Source: Nonomuraea candida
GTDB lineage: Bacteria; Actinomycetota; Actinomycetes; Streptosporangiales; Streptosporangiaceae
Length of the DNA: 64,000 bases
NCBI RefSeq assembly: GCF_000725485.1
Contig: NZ_JOAG01000014.1
Location: forward strand, 62,001 to 126,000
Direction: 5' to 3'
A program made the translations under genes and the position numbers. The notes beneath the pieces are model-generated. The model had not been told where the DNA came from. It did not search any database and saw only the letters and a list, made by a program, of their open reading frames with translations. This document shows, in pieces, positions 37,834 to 47,138 of this stretch (positions are counted from its first letter, which is position 1; each line of letters opens with the position of its first letter).

Positions 37834-38313
37834 ATGAGGTTCGGTTCACGGATCGGCGTGGACGTCGGCTCCGTACGCATCGGCGTGGCCCGCAGTGACC
37901 CCAGCGGGCTGCTGGCCACGCCGGTCGAGACCGTCAAGCGGGGCAAGGGCGATCTCAACCGCATCGCCGCGATCGTCGCCGAGCACGAGGCGATCGAGGT
38001 GGTGGTGGGGTTGCCCACCTCCTTGTCGGGGCGCGAGGGGCAGGCCGCGGGGCTGGCGCGCGAGTTCGCCGCCAAGCTGGCGGCCCGGCTGGCGCCCACG
38101 CCCGTGCGGCTGTTCGACGAGCGGCTGACGACCGTCGCGGCGCAGCAGGGGCTGCGGGCCAGCGGCGTGCGGGCCAAGAAGCAGCGCGGCGTCGTCGACC
38201 AGGCGGCGGCCGTGGTGCTGCTGCAGGACGCGCTCGACTCCGAGCGCGCCACGGAAAGACCACCAGGCAGGCCCGTCGAACCGCCACCGGCGGCCGACGG
38301 ACCTGCCTCATGA
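37834..38313 (+). CDS. ruvX: Putative Holliday junction resolvase / pre-16S rRNA nuclease RuvX (YqgF)
   Basis: ATG 37834 gives 159 residues with the RNase H-like fold: [17 protein letters not shown] carries the first catalytic aspartate, [14 protein letters not shown] follows, and LFDERLTT and [20 protein letters not shown] provide the other acidic ligands. YqgF proteins mature the 5' end of 16S rRNA in E. coli and resemble RuvC. The start is 1 bp after the alaS stop and its stop overlaps an ATG of the small repeat frame at 38310. Confidence 0.95.
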   Translation: MRFGSRIGVDVGSVRIGVARSDPSGLLATPVETVKRGKGDLNRIAAIVAEHEAIEVVVGLPTSLSGREGQAAGLAREFAAKLAARLAPTPVRLFDERLTTVAAQQGLRASGVRAKKQRGVVDQAAAVVLLQDALDSERATERPPGRPVEPPPAADGPAS

Positions 38314-38534
38314 GCGCGCGGACTACGGGGGTCCGCCCCGCTCGGACGGCGGTGCCGCGGGTCACGGGTGCGCACGTCACGGTGGCGCGGGTCACGGGTG
38401 CGCACGTCACCAAGGCGCGCGTGACGGATGTGCACGTCGCAAGGGCGCACGTCACGGTGGCGCGGGTCGCGGCGGCGCGGGTTGCGGCGGCGCGGTGTGC
38501 GCGCTCGGGCGGGGTCCGAGGGGTGGTCGCGTGA
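38310..38534 (+). CDS. Small ORF with pentapeptide-like repeats between ruvX and mltG
   Basis: This 74-codon frame starts at ATG 38310, overlapping the ruvX stop (ATGA), and ends at TGA 38534, overlapping the mltG GTG (GTGA). Residues 16-65 form ten five-residue units of pattern A-[HR]-V-[TA]-x, for example [20 protein letters not shown]. This resembles pentapeptide repeat proteins (A-D/N-L/F-x-x), with alanine at i-2 and valine at the centre. I see no ribosome binding site of its own, so it would depend on coupling. The alternative is a non-coding 15-bp tandem repeat that happens to stay open. No homologue is known to me. Confidence 0.4.
   Translation: MSARTTGVRPARTAVPRVTGAHVTVARVTGAHVTKARVTDVHVARAHVTVARVAAARVAAARCARSGGVRGVVA
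38355..38504 (+). repeat. 15-bp tandem repeats, about ten degenerate units
   Basis: Units such as GTCACGGGTGCGCAC, GTCACGGTGGCGCGG and GTCGCGGCGGCGCGG follow each other with a strict 15-bp period and no indels. Because 15 is a multiple of 3, the frame of the small ORF is kept throughout. Confidence 0.85.
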
Positions 38535-39760
38535 GCGGGAAGCCCGAGGACGAGGACGACGTCGGCGACGTGATCCCGTTCCGGTCAGGGGAGGGCGCGG
38601 CGGAAGGGCCGCGGTCCCCGGCCGGGGACGGGCGGCAGGAGCCCGGCAGTCCGCAGGAGCCGGAGGAGCCGGAGGAGCCGGAGGAGGGCGCCGCCGACGC
38701 GGAGGTGATCCCGCTGCCGGCGCCCCGCCACCGCGCCGTGCGCAGGGCGGGCCTGCTGTCCGCCGGCCTGCTCGCCGGGGTGCTGGCCCTGGGCGCGGGC
38801 GCGATCGCGGTGCTCAAGCCGTACCTGAGCCCCGACGACTTCGACGGGCCCGGCAGCGGGACCGTGACGGTGCGCATCACGCCCGGCTCCAGCGCGCAGG
38901 CCATCGGCTCGGCGCTGGCCGACGCGGGCGTGGTGGCCAGCGTGCAGTCGTTCGTGAACGCCACCGAGGACCGCGCGGTGAGCGACCGGCTGCGGCCGGG
39001 GCACTACCGGCTGCGCAAGGGCATGGCCGCGGGTGCGGCGCTCGACCTGCTGCTCAGCCCCGCCGCCCGCATCGTGCGGCGGGTGACCGTGCCCGAGGGG
39101 CTGCGGGTGAGCGAGGTGCTGGCCCGCCTGGCCAAGCAGGCCGGGCTGCCGCTCAAGGAGCTGCAGAGCGTGGACAAGGCGCTCGTCGGGCTGCCCAAGT
39201 ACGCCCCGGGCCTGGAGGGGTTCCTGTTCCCCGCCACGTACGAGATCGAGCCCGGCCACACGGCCGTGGACGTGCTGGCGGCCATGGCCGAGCGCTTCGC
39301 CGCCGCGGCCCGGCAGGTGGGGCTGGAGGCGCAGGCCGCCCGGATGGGCCTGACCCCGCTGCAGGCCGTCACGGTGGCCAGCCTGATTCAGGCGGAGGGC
39401 GGCACCGACGCGGACTACCCGAAGATCTCCCGGGTGATCTATAACCGTCTGGCGAAGGGTACCCCGCTGGAAATCGACAGCACCGTGTTGTACGCGCAGA
39501 ATCGAAGGACACTGAAGGTGACGGAACGTGACACCAAGGTGGACTCTCCATACAACACCTACCGCCACAAGGGACTGCCGCCAGGGCCCATCGCCAATCC
39601 TGGCGAGAAGGCGCTGATGGCAGCCCTGAACCCAGCCGAAGGTGATTGGCACTGGTTTGTGACGACAGATCCGGTGCATAGAATCACCAAATTCACCAAC
39701 AAAGAGAGCGAGTTCGTGAGATACCGGGAAGAGCTGAACAAGAACCTCGGGACGAGCTGA
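38531..39760 (+). CDS. mltG: Endolytic murein transglycosylase MltG, first copy
   Basis: MltG cleaves nascent glycan strands and sets their length. GTG 38531 gives 409 residues: an acidic cytoplasmic tail with EPEEPEEPEE repeats (to about 75), one membrane helix (about 80-100), a LysM-like domain (VTVRITPGSSAQAIGSALADAGV), and the YceG catalytic domain with the key glutamate in VASLIQAEGGTDADYPKISRVIYNRL (about 295) and SPYNTYRHKGLPPGPIANPG. The last 110 codons use visibly more A/T-ending and rare codons (AGA, TTT, GCA, AAA) than the first 300, which suggests a mosaic origin. Confidence 0.93.
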   Translation: MSGKPEDEDDVGDVIPFRSGEGAAEGPRSPAGDGRQEPGSPQEPEEPEEPEEGAADAEVIPLPAPRHRAVRRAGLLSAGLLAGVLALGAGAIAVLKPYLSPDDFDGPGSGTVTVRITPGSSAQAIGSALADAGVVASVQSFVNATEDRAVSDRLRPGHYRLRKGMAAGAALDLLLSPAARIVRRVTVPEGLRVSEVLARLAKQAGLPLKELQSVDKALVGLPKYAPGLEGFLFPATYEIEPGHTAVDVLAAMAERFAAAARQVGLEAQAARMGLTPLQAVTVASLIQAEGGTDADYPKISRVIYNRLAKGTPLEIDSTVLYAQNRRTLKVTERDTKVDSPYNTYRHKGLPPGPIANPGEKALMAALNPAEGDWHWFVTTDPVHRITKFTNKESEFVRYREELNKNLGTS

Positions 39761-39794
39761 TGTTCGACGGGACCCCCTCCGTCCCCTCGCGAAA

Positions 39795-39809
39795 GCCCCG
39801 AAACGGGGC
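39795..39809 (+). terminator. Short hairpin after the first mltG
   Basis: GCCCCG-AAA-CGGGGC forms a 6-bp stem 35 bp after the mltG stop. The stem is short and lacks a T tract, so it is a weak terminator candidate. Confidence 0.35.
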
Positions 39810-39971
39810 GTACGTCCTCTCTGCGTCCCCTAGCATGGCTACCCAGAGTGATCCCCGCCGGGCGTGGCGACACGTACGGCGGATCCCCCCGTTTCGCTCG
39901 GTGACCCCAGCCGGTTGGGCAGTTCCGCTTGACGCCCGGCGGGCGGTACCGGGAGATTGGCCAGCGCACCT

Positions 39972-41129
39972 ATGAACGATCTCGATTTGAACACCCTGCT
40001 CGGCGCCGAGGACGACGAAGGCTCGTCCAGGCGCCGCTCACGGGCTTCGGGCAAGCGCGGCGGGCGCAGGCGGCGCCGCCGGCGCAACCGGGGCGGATTC
40101 ATCGCACCGCTGCTCGCGTTCGTCATCCTGGCGGGCATCATCGGCGGCGGCGGCTACTACGGCTATATATGGATCAACGACGCGATCGAGGCCGACGACT
40201 ACGCCGGCCAGGGCAGCGGCGAGGTCATCATTGAGATCAAGCCGGGCCAGAGCGCCTCGGAGGTGGCCCAGGAGCTGGAGCGGCAGGGGGTCGTGGCCAG
40301 CGTCAGAGCGTTCACCAACGCTCTCGCCGCCGCCAACATGAGCGCTTCGTTGCAGCCCGGCGAGTACAAACTGGCCAAGCGGATGTCGGCCGCCGCCGCG
40401 GCCTCCCGGCTCGTCCCCGGCAACCGGCTGCACGAGAAGGTGACGATCAAGGAGGGGCTGCGGCTCTCCCAGACGCTCGCCGAACTCGCCAAGGAGACGG
40501 GCAAGCCGCTCAAGGAGTTCCAGACCGCGGCCAAGAACGCCAAGGACCTCGACCTGCCCTCCTACGCCAGGGGCCGGCTGGAGGGGTACGCCTTCCCCGC
40601 CACGTACGAGTTCCAGCCCAGCGACACGCCGAAGGAAATGCTGACGGCGATGGTCGACCGGTTCAACCAGACGGCCAAGAGCATGGAGCTGGAAGAGGGC
40701 GCCAGGGCGCTCGGCTACAAGCCGCAGGAGATCGTCATCATCGCCAGCATCGTGCAGGCGGAGGCGGGCCGGCAGGAGGACATGGCGAAGATCGCCAGGG
40801 TCATCTACAACCGGCTCCGGCTCAATCCGCCGATGAAGCTGCAGATGGACAGCACGACGATGTACGCGCTGAACAAGTTCGGCACTGCCGCGACCCACGC
40901 CGAGACGAAGGTCGCGCACCCGTACAACACGTACTACATCGACGGCCTGCCGCCGGGCGCCATCACCAACCCCGGCGACCACGCCATCGAGGCCGCGCTC
41001 AACCCGGCCAAGGGCGACTGGCTCTTCTTCGTCGCCACCAACCCGGGCAAGAGCAACGTCACCAAGTTCGCCACCACGGAAGAGGAGTTCAAGCGGCTCC
41101 TGGCCGAGTACCAGGCGAACGGCGGCTGA
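39972..41129 (+). CDS. Endolytic murein transglycosylase MltG-like protein, second copy
   Basis: This 385-residue paralogue begins at ATG 39972; TTG 39957 is less likely because the GGGAG is then too close. The N-terminus has an acidic patch, then a very basic stretch ([20 protein letters not shown]), one membrane helix (about 45-65), a LysM-like domain (VIIEIKPGQSASEVAQELERQGV) and the YceG catalytic domain with IASIVQAEAGRQEDMAKIARV and HPYNTYYIDGLPPGAITNPG. The catalytic glutamate is kept. Two MltG genes in tandem are not universal and suggest division of labour in peptidoglycan trimming. Confidence 0.92.
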   Translation: MNDLDLNTLLGAEDDEGSSRRRSRASGKRGGRRRRRRRNRGGFIAPLLAFVILAGIIGGGGYYGYIWINDAIEADDYAGQGSGEVIIEIKPGQSASEVAQELERQGVVASVRAFTNALAAANMSASLQPGEYKLAKRMSAAAAASRLVPGNRLHEKVTIKEGLRLSQTLAELAKETGKPLKEFQTAAKNAKDLDLPSYARGRLEGYAFPATYEFQPSDTPKEMLTAMVDRFNQTAKSMELEEGARALGYKPQEIVIIASIVQAEAGRQEDMAKIARVIYNRLRLNPPMKLQMDSTTMYALNKFGTAATHAETKVAHPYNTYYIDGLPPGAITNPGDHAIEAALNPAKGDWLFFVATNPGKSNVTKFATTEEEFKRLLAEYQANGG

Positions 41130-41146
41130 GCCGCGAGCGACCTGAC

Positions 41147-41175
41147 GCGGCCGCCCGGGACCTCCGGGCGGCCGC
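41147..41175 (+). terminator. Terminator hairpin between the second mltG and aroE
   Basis: GCGGCCGCCCGG pairs perfectly with CCGGGCGGCCGC around GACCT. It starts 18 bp after the mltG stop and ends 37 bp before aroE. Confidence 0.75.
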
Positions 41176-41211
41176 TCGCTGTAAGGTCGTCTTCGTTCGG
41201 AAGGAGTGGGG

Positions 41212-42066
41212 ATGCGGGCTGCGGTGATGGGGTCGCCCATCGGACATTCGCTCTCGCCCTACCTGCACAGGGCCGCCTATGAGGCGATGGGGCTCGGCGG
41301 GTGGAGCTATGAGGCGTTCGAGTGCGACGAGGCGCGGCTGCCGGGGCTGCTGGCGGAGCTGACGCCGGTGCGCGGGCAGGCGGGCGCCGGCGAGGACGCC
41401 TGGGCGGGGCTGTCGCTCACGATGCCGCTCAAGCGGGCCGTGCTGCCGCTGCTCGACACCGTCTCCGAGCTGGCCGTCGAGGTCGGCGGGGCCAACACCG
41501 TGGTCTTCCGCGACGGCCTGCGCCACGGCGACAACACCGACGTCTACGGCATCGAGCGGGCGCTGGCCGAGGCCGGGGTGCCCGCCCCGCGCTCGGCGAC
41601 CGTGCTGGGCGGCGGCGCCACGGCCGCCTCGGCGCTGGCGGCGCTGCGCAACCTGGGCCTGTTCTCGGCCACGCTGCTGGTGCGCGATCCGGCGCGGGCG
41701 GGGGAGACGGTGGCCGTGGCCGAGCGGCTGGGCGTGGCGCTGGCGGTGGAGACGTTCGACAAGCTCGACGGGTCCACCCGGGTGGACCTGGTGGTCTCCA
41801 CGCTGCCCAGCGGGGCGGCCGACGTCTTCGCCGAGCGGCTGGCGCGGGTGCCCGCGCTCTTCGACGTGGTCTACGCGCCCTGGCCGACCGGCGCGGCGGC
41901 GGCCGTCCGCGCGGCGGGCGGCACCGTGGTCGGCGGCTTCGAGATGCTGCTGCACCAGGCGGTGCGGCAGGTGCGGCTGATGACGGGGGTGGCGGACGTG
42001 CCGGTGGAGGCGATGCGCGCGGCAGGCCAGGCGGAGATCCTCAGGCGCTCGGCTCGAAGGGATTGA
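41212..42066 (+). CDS. aroE: Shikimate dehydrogenase
   Basis: AroE reduces 3-dehydroshikimate with NADPH. ATG 41212 has AAGGAG at good distance; 284 residues. Substrate-binding AVMGSPIGHSLSPYLHRAAYEA (serines and histidine) opens the protein; the catalytic lysine and aspartate occur in LTMPLKRAV (about 72) and HGDNTDVYG (about 110); the NADP loop is VLGGGATAASALAAL. The last part YAPWPTGAAAAVRAAGG and GFEMLLHQAVRQ is typical. In relatives aroC/aroK/aroB may follow; here a toxin remnant on the opposite strand and infC follow instead. Confidence 0.93.
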   Translation: MRAAVMGSPIGHSLSPYLHRAAYEAMGLGGWSYEAFECDEARLPGLLAELTPVRGQAGAGEDAWAGLSLTMPLKRAVLPLLDTVSELAVEVGGANTVVFRDGLRHGDNTDVYGIERALAEAGVPAPRSATVLGGGATAASALAALRNLGLFSATLLVRDPARAGETVAVAERLGVALAVETFDKLDGSTRVDLVVSTLPSGAADVFAERLARVPALFDVVYAPWPTGAAAAVRAAGGTVVGGFEMLLHQAVRQVRLMTGVADVPVEAMRAAGQAEILRRSARRD

Positions 42067-42232
42067 TCACGGTGACGCCCGTGTCGTAGAAGTCCTTCAC
42101 ATCACGGGTGACCACGCTCCAGCCGTGGACCTTGGCAGTCGCGGCGATCAGCATGTCGGAGGTCCCTCGAGGGCGCGCGTTGCTCAGACGGCCCCATTCC
42201 TCGGCGATGTCCTCGGTGTCGAGGATGTAGCC
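42041..42232 (-). pseudogene. VapC-type PIN-domain toxin remnant (C-terminal third)
   Basis: The last 63 codons of a longer open frame (to 42451) match the C-terminal end of VapC ribonucleases: IAEEWGRL, then GTSDMLIAATAKVHGWSVVTRDVKDF and GVTVINPF. The conserved aspartates of the second half of the PIN site (in TSDML and VKDF) are present. The N-terminal strand with the first catalytic aspartate (usually MIVLDTNV) is missing; the upstream codons encode Pro-rich sequence with no PIN similarity. The fragment's end overlaps the aroE 3' end by 26 bp. A toxin-antitoxin locus probably decayed here. Confidence 0.6.
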
Positions 42233-42354
42233 GACGCTCACCAGCCCAGGTCCACTTCTCGCGGAAGCTCCCTGCTGCGCGGGATCCAGGTCCCATTTTC
42301 TGACTAGTTTTCTGGACAGAATTTCTAGCGGAAGGTGCCCCGGCGGCGGGATGA

Positions 42355-42384
42355 TTCGAGGGGGTTCCGGTGTTGTGGTAATGT
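42355..42384 (+). promoter_or_regulatory. Candidate infC promoter
   Basis: TTCGAG and TAATGT are 18 bp apart. The match is modest, but it would start transcription near 42391 and give a 234-nt leader in front of infC. Confidence 0.3.
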
Positions 42385-42493
42385 AGCTCTCTGATCGGTC
42401 CGGCATGTCTGCTGGACGCGCAAGCGGAGGTCTCCCTCCCACCTGTGTCACCGCGAGGTGGCCGGGTCCAGGATCACGCCGGACTACTCCGGG

Positions 42494-42556
42494 GAGCTCG
42501 AGGCCACGAAAGCCACAGAGCTCAGTGGCCCCGCATGCGCGACGTGCGGGGCTTTT
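42494..42556 (+). promoter_or_regulatory. infC leader attenuator (antiterminator and terminator hairpins)
   Basis: GCCCCGCA (42528-42535) pairs with TGCGGGGC (42545-42552) and runs into TTTT, a classical terminator 69 bp before infC. Upstream GGCCAC (42502-42507) can pair with GTGGCC (42525-42530), which overlaps the left terminator arm. The two hairpins exclude each other, the layout of an attenuator. IF3 or L20 feedback is the obvious hypothesis, by analogy to leaders in other bacteria. Confidence 0.6.
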
Positions 42557-42624
42557 CGCATTCGGGGGAATGCGTCAAGCTCCGATACGACGAGCACGTA
42601 GGGATCGCAAACCTAGGAGGCCCC

Positions 42625-43212
42625 ATCAGCACTGAGCCCCGCATCAACGAGCGTATCCGAGTTCCCGAGGTTCGCCTCGTGGGCCCGAACGGCGAGCAGG
42701 TGGGCATCGTCTCGATTCACGATGCGCTGAAGCTCGCCCAGGAGGCCGACCTCGACCTGGTCGAGGTCGCGGCCACGGCTCGACCGCCCGTGTGCAAGCT
42801 CATGGACTACGGCAAGTTCAAGTACGAGTCCGCGATGAAGGCGCGCGAGGCGCGCAAGAATCAGGCGCACACGATCATCAAGGAGATCAAGCTCCGGCCG
42901 AAGATCGACCCGCACGACTACGAGACCAAGAAGGGTCACGTGGTGCGGTTCCTCAAGGCGGGAGACAAGGTCAAAGTCACGATCATGTTCCGCGGACGCG
43001 AGCAGTCCCGGCCCGAGCTCGGGTTCCGGCTGCTCCAGCGGCTGGCGGACGACGTCCAGGAGCTCGGCTTCGTGGAGTCCCACGCCAAGCAGGACGGCCG
43101 TAACATGATCATGGTGATCGGTCCGCACAAGAAGAAAGCCGAGGCAAAGGCCGAGAAGGCCGCCGCCAAGGCACAGCGTGGTGGCGAGGAGCCTTCCGCA
43201 CCGGAAGCGTGA
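42625..43212 (+). CDS. infC: Translation initiation factor IF-3 with an ATC start codon
   Basis: IF-3 prevents premature 30S-50S joining and checks start codons. The family N-terminus here reads [20 protein letters not shown], and the first of these codons is ATC at 42625 with AGGAGG 4 bp upstream; no ATG or GTG start occurs at a sensible place. Non-standard AUU/AUC starts are an old autoregulatory feature of infC. The 195-residue protein keeps both domains ([36 protein letters not shown]) and an Ala/Lys-rich tail. It heads the infC-rpmI-rplT operon. Confidence 0.92.
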   Translation: MSTEPRINERIRVPEVRLVGPNGEQVGIVSIHDALKLAQEADLDLVEVAATARPPVCKLMDYGKFKYESAMKAREARKNQAHTIIKEIKLRPKIDPHDYETKKGHVVRFLKAGDKVKVTIMFRGREQSRPELGFRLLQRLADDVQELGFVESHAKQDGRNMIMVIGPHKKKAEAKAEKAAAKAQRGGEEPSAPEA

Positions 43213-43332
43213 CCCGCGGCTGGGGTTAGCCTTACAGCACCCAGCAGCCACCGGCAGACGTAAGACGCCGCTACCGGGCCGGCCAGCACCGGCCCGGCCA
43301 GCGGCACGACCGAAACGAGGAGAGACGGCGAC

Positions 43333-43527
43333 ATGCCGAAGATGAAGACGCACAGCGGTGCGAAGAAGCGGTTCCGGCTCACCGGCACCGGCAAGATCAA
43401 GCGTCGCCGTGCCAACCGCGCGCACTACAACGAGTGGAAGTCGTCCACGCTGACGCGCCGTCTCAAGAACGAGGTCGTCCTTTCCGACGCCGATTCCAAG
43501 AAGATCAAGAAGCTGCTCGCCAAGTAG
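43333..43527 (+). CDS. rpmI: Ribosomal protein bL35
   Basis: The 64-residue basic protein has the family sequence [20 protein letters not shown] and KRRRANRAH. The ATG lies 120 bp after infC behind GAGGAGAG. It is a late-assembling 50S protein. Confidence 0.98.
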   Translation: MPKMKTHSGAKKRFRLTGTGKIKRRRANRAHYNEWKSSTLTRRLKNEVVLSDADSKKIKKLLAK

Positions 43528-43551
43528 CGCGATTCCCCGGGGAGAAGAAAC

Positions 43552-43935
43552 ATGGCACGCGTGAAGCGGGCGCTCAACGCCAAGAAGAAGCGCAGGGTCG
43601 TTCTCGAAAGGGCCAGCGGATACCGTGGCCAGCGGTCGCGTCTTTACCGCAAGGCCAAGGAGCAGATGCTCCACTCGATGACGTACGCCTACCGGGACCG
43701 CAAGGACCGTAAGGGCGCCTTCCGTCGTCTGTGGATCCAGCGCATCAACGCCGCCGCTCGTCAGAACGGCATGACGTACAACCGTCTCATCCAGGGTCTG
43801 CGCCTGGCCAACATCGAGGTCGACAGGAAGATCCTCGCCGACCTGGCGGTCAACGACAGCCAGACCTTCGCCACGCTCGTCGAGGCCGCCAAGAAGGCGC
43901 TTCCGGCGAACGTGAACGCTCCGGCCGCGAGCTGA
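43552..43935 (+). CDS. rplT: Ribosomal protein bL20
   Basis: The 127-residue protein is full length, with [19 protein letters not shown], then the basic [19 protein letters not shown] and the C-terminal globular domain ([19 protein letters not shown]). L20 is needed early in 50S assembly and represses its own operon in some bacteria, so it is the likely partner of the leader in front of infC. A strong terminator follows. Confidence 0.98.
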   Translation: MARVKRALNAKKKRRVVLERASGYRGQRSRLYRKAKEQMLHSMTYAYRDRKDRKGAFRRLWIQRINAAARQNGMTYNRLIQGLRLANIEVDRKILADLAVNDSQTFATLVEAAKKALPANVNAPAAS

Positions 43936-43952
43936 AGCGGCCGGCTTGACCG

Positions 43953-43981
43953 AGGGGCCCACCGATGACGGTGGGCCCTTT
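43953..43981 (+). terminator. Terminator of the infC-rpmI-rplT operon
   Basis: GGGCCCACC pairs perfectly with GGTGGGCCC around GATGAC and is followed by TTTGTT, 18 bp after the rplT stop. Confidence 0.9.
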
Positions 43982-44011
43982 GTTGCGTGTCTGCACGAGT
44001 GGGGGAGATGC

Positions 44012-44815
44012 ATGGCCGGGTCCGAGCTGACCAACGTGAGGTCGCCGCGGGTGAAGGCCGCCAGGCGGCTCACCAAGCGGGCCTTCCGCGAGCAGGACAG
44101 GAAGTTCCTGGCCGAGGGGCCGCAGGCGGTGCGCGAGGCGCTCAAGCTCGACGGCGTGACACTGGAGCTGTTCACCACCGCCGAGGCGGAGCTGCGCCAT
44201 CCCGAGATCGTCACCGAGGCCACGCTCAAGGGCGTCCCCGTGCACCGGGCCAGCGGCGAGGTCATGTCGGAGCTGTCGCAGACCGTGACCCCGCAGGGAC
44301 TGGTGGCCGTGTGCCGGCTCGTGCACGTGCCCCTCGACGAGGCGCTGGCCGGGCAGCCGCGGCTGGTGGCGCTGCTGGCGCACGTACGCGACCCGGGCAA
44401 CGCCGGCACCGTGATGCGGGCGGCCGACGCCGCCGGGGCCGACTCGGTGATCTTCACGGACGCCTCCGTGGACCCTTACAACGGCAAGTGCGTGCGCGCC
44501 AGCGTCGGAAGCCTGTTCCACCTGCCTGTCACCATCGGCGCGCCCGTGGGCGCCGCCGTGCGCGAGCTGAGGGCGCGGGGCCTGCGCGTGCTGGCCGCCG
44601 ACGGCGCGGGCAAGCACACGCTCGACGACGTCGATCTGTCCGGGCCCACCGCGTGGATCTTCGGCAACGAGGCCTGGGGGCTGCCGGAGGACGTCCTGGC
44701 CGAGGCGGACGATGTGGTCAGGGTTCCCATCTACGGACAGGCTGAAAGTCTCAACCTGGCGACCGCCGCGACGGTATGCCTTTACTCCTCGGCCAGGGCT
44801 CAGCGAGTGCCCTAG
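44012..44815 (+). CDS. SpoU/TrmH-family RNA 2'-O-methyltransferase
   Basis: ATG 44012 after GGGGGAG gives 267 residues. The N-terminal L30e-like RNA-binding domain (VRSPRVKAARRLTKRAFREQ) leads into the SPOUT trefoil-knot domain: motif 1 HVRDPGNAGTVMRAADAAG, motif 2 WIFGNEAWGLPEDV and motif 3 VRVPIYGQAESLNLATA. Members methylate ribose in rRNA or tRNA; neighbours of the L20 operon usually act on 23S rRNA, but the site cannot be assigned here. Confidence 0.93.
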   Translation: MAGSELTNVRSPRVKAARRLTKRAFREQDRKFLAEGPQAVREALKLDGVTLELFTTAEAELRHPEIVTEATLKGVPVHRASGEVMSELSQTVTPQGLVAVCRLVHVPLDEALAGQPRLVALLAHVRDPGNAGTVMRAADAAGADSVIFTDASVDPYNGKCVRASVGSLFHLPVTIGAPVGAAVRELRARGLRVLAADGAGKHTLDDVDLSGPTAWIFGNEAWGLPEDVLAEADDVVRVPIYGQAESLNLATAATVCLYSSARAQRVP

Positions 44816-44865
44816 GCGGCCGGAAACCCGCTATTGTCGGCGTTGTAGGCGGAGGAGGCGAGGTC

Positions 44866-47137
<2,272 letters not shown>

Positions 47138-47138
<1 letters not shown>

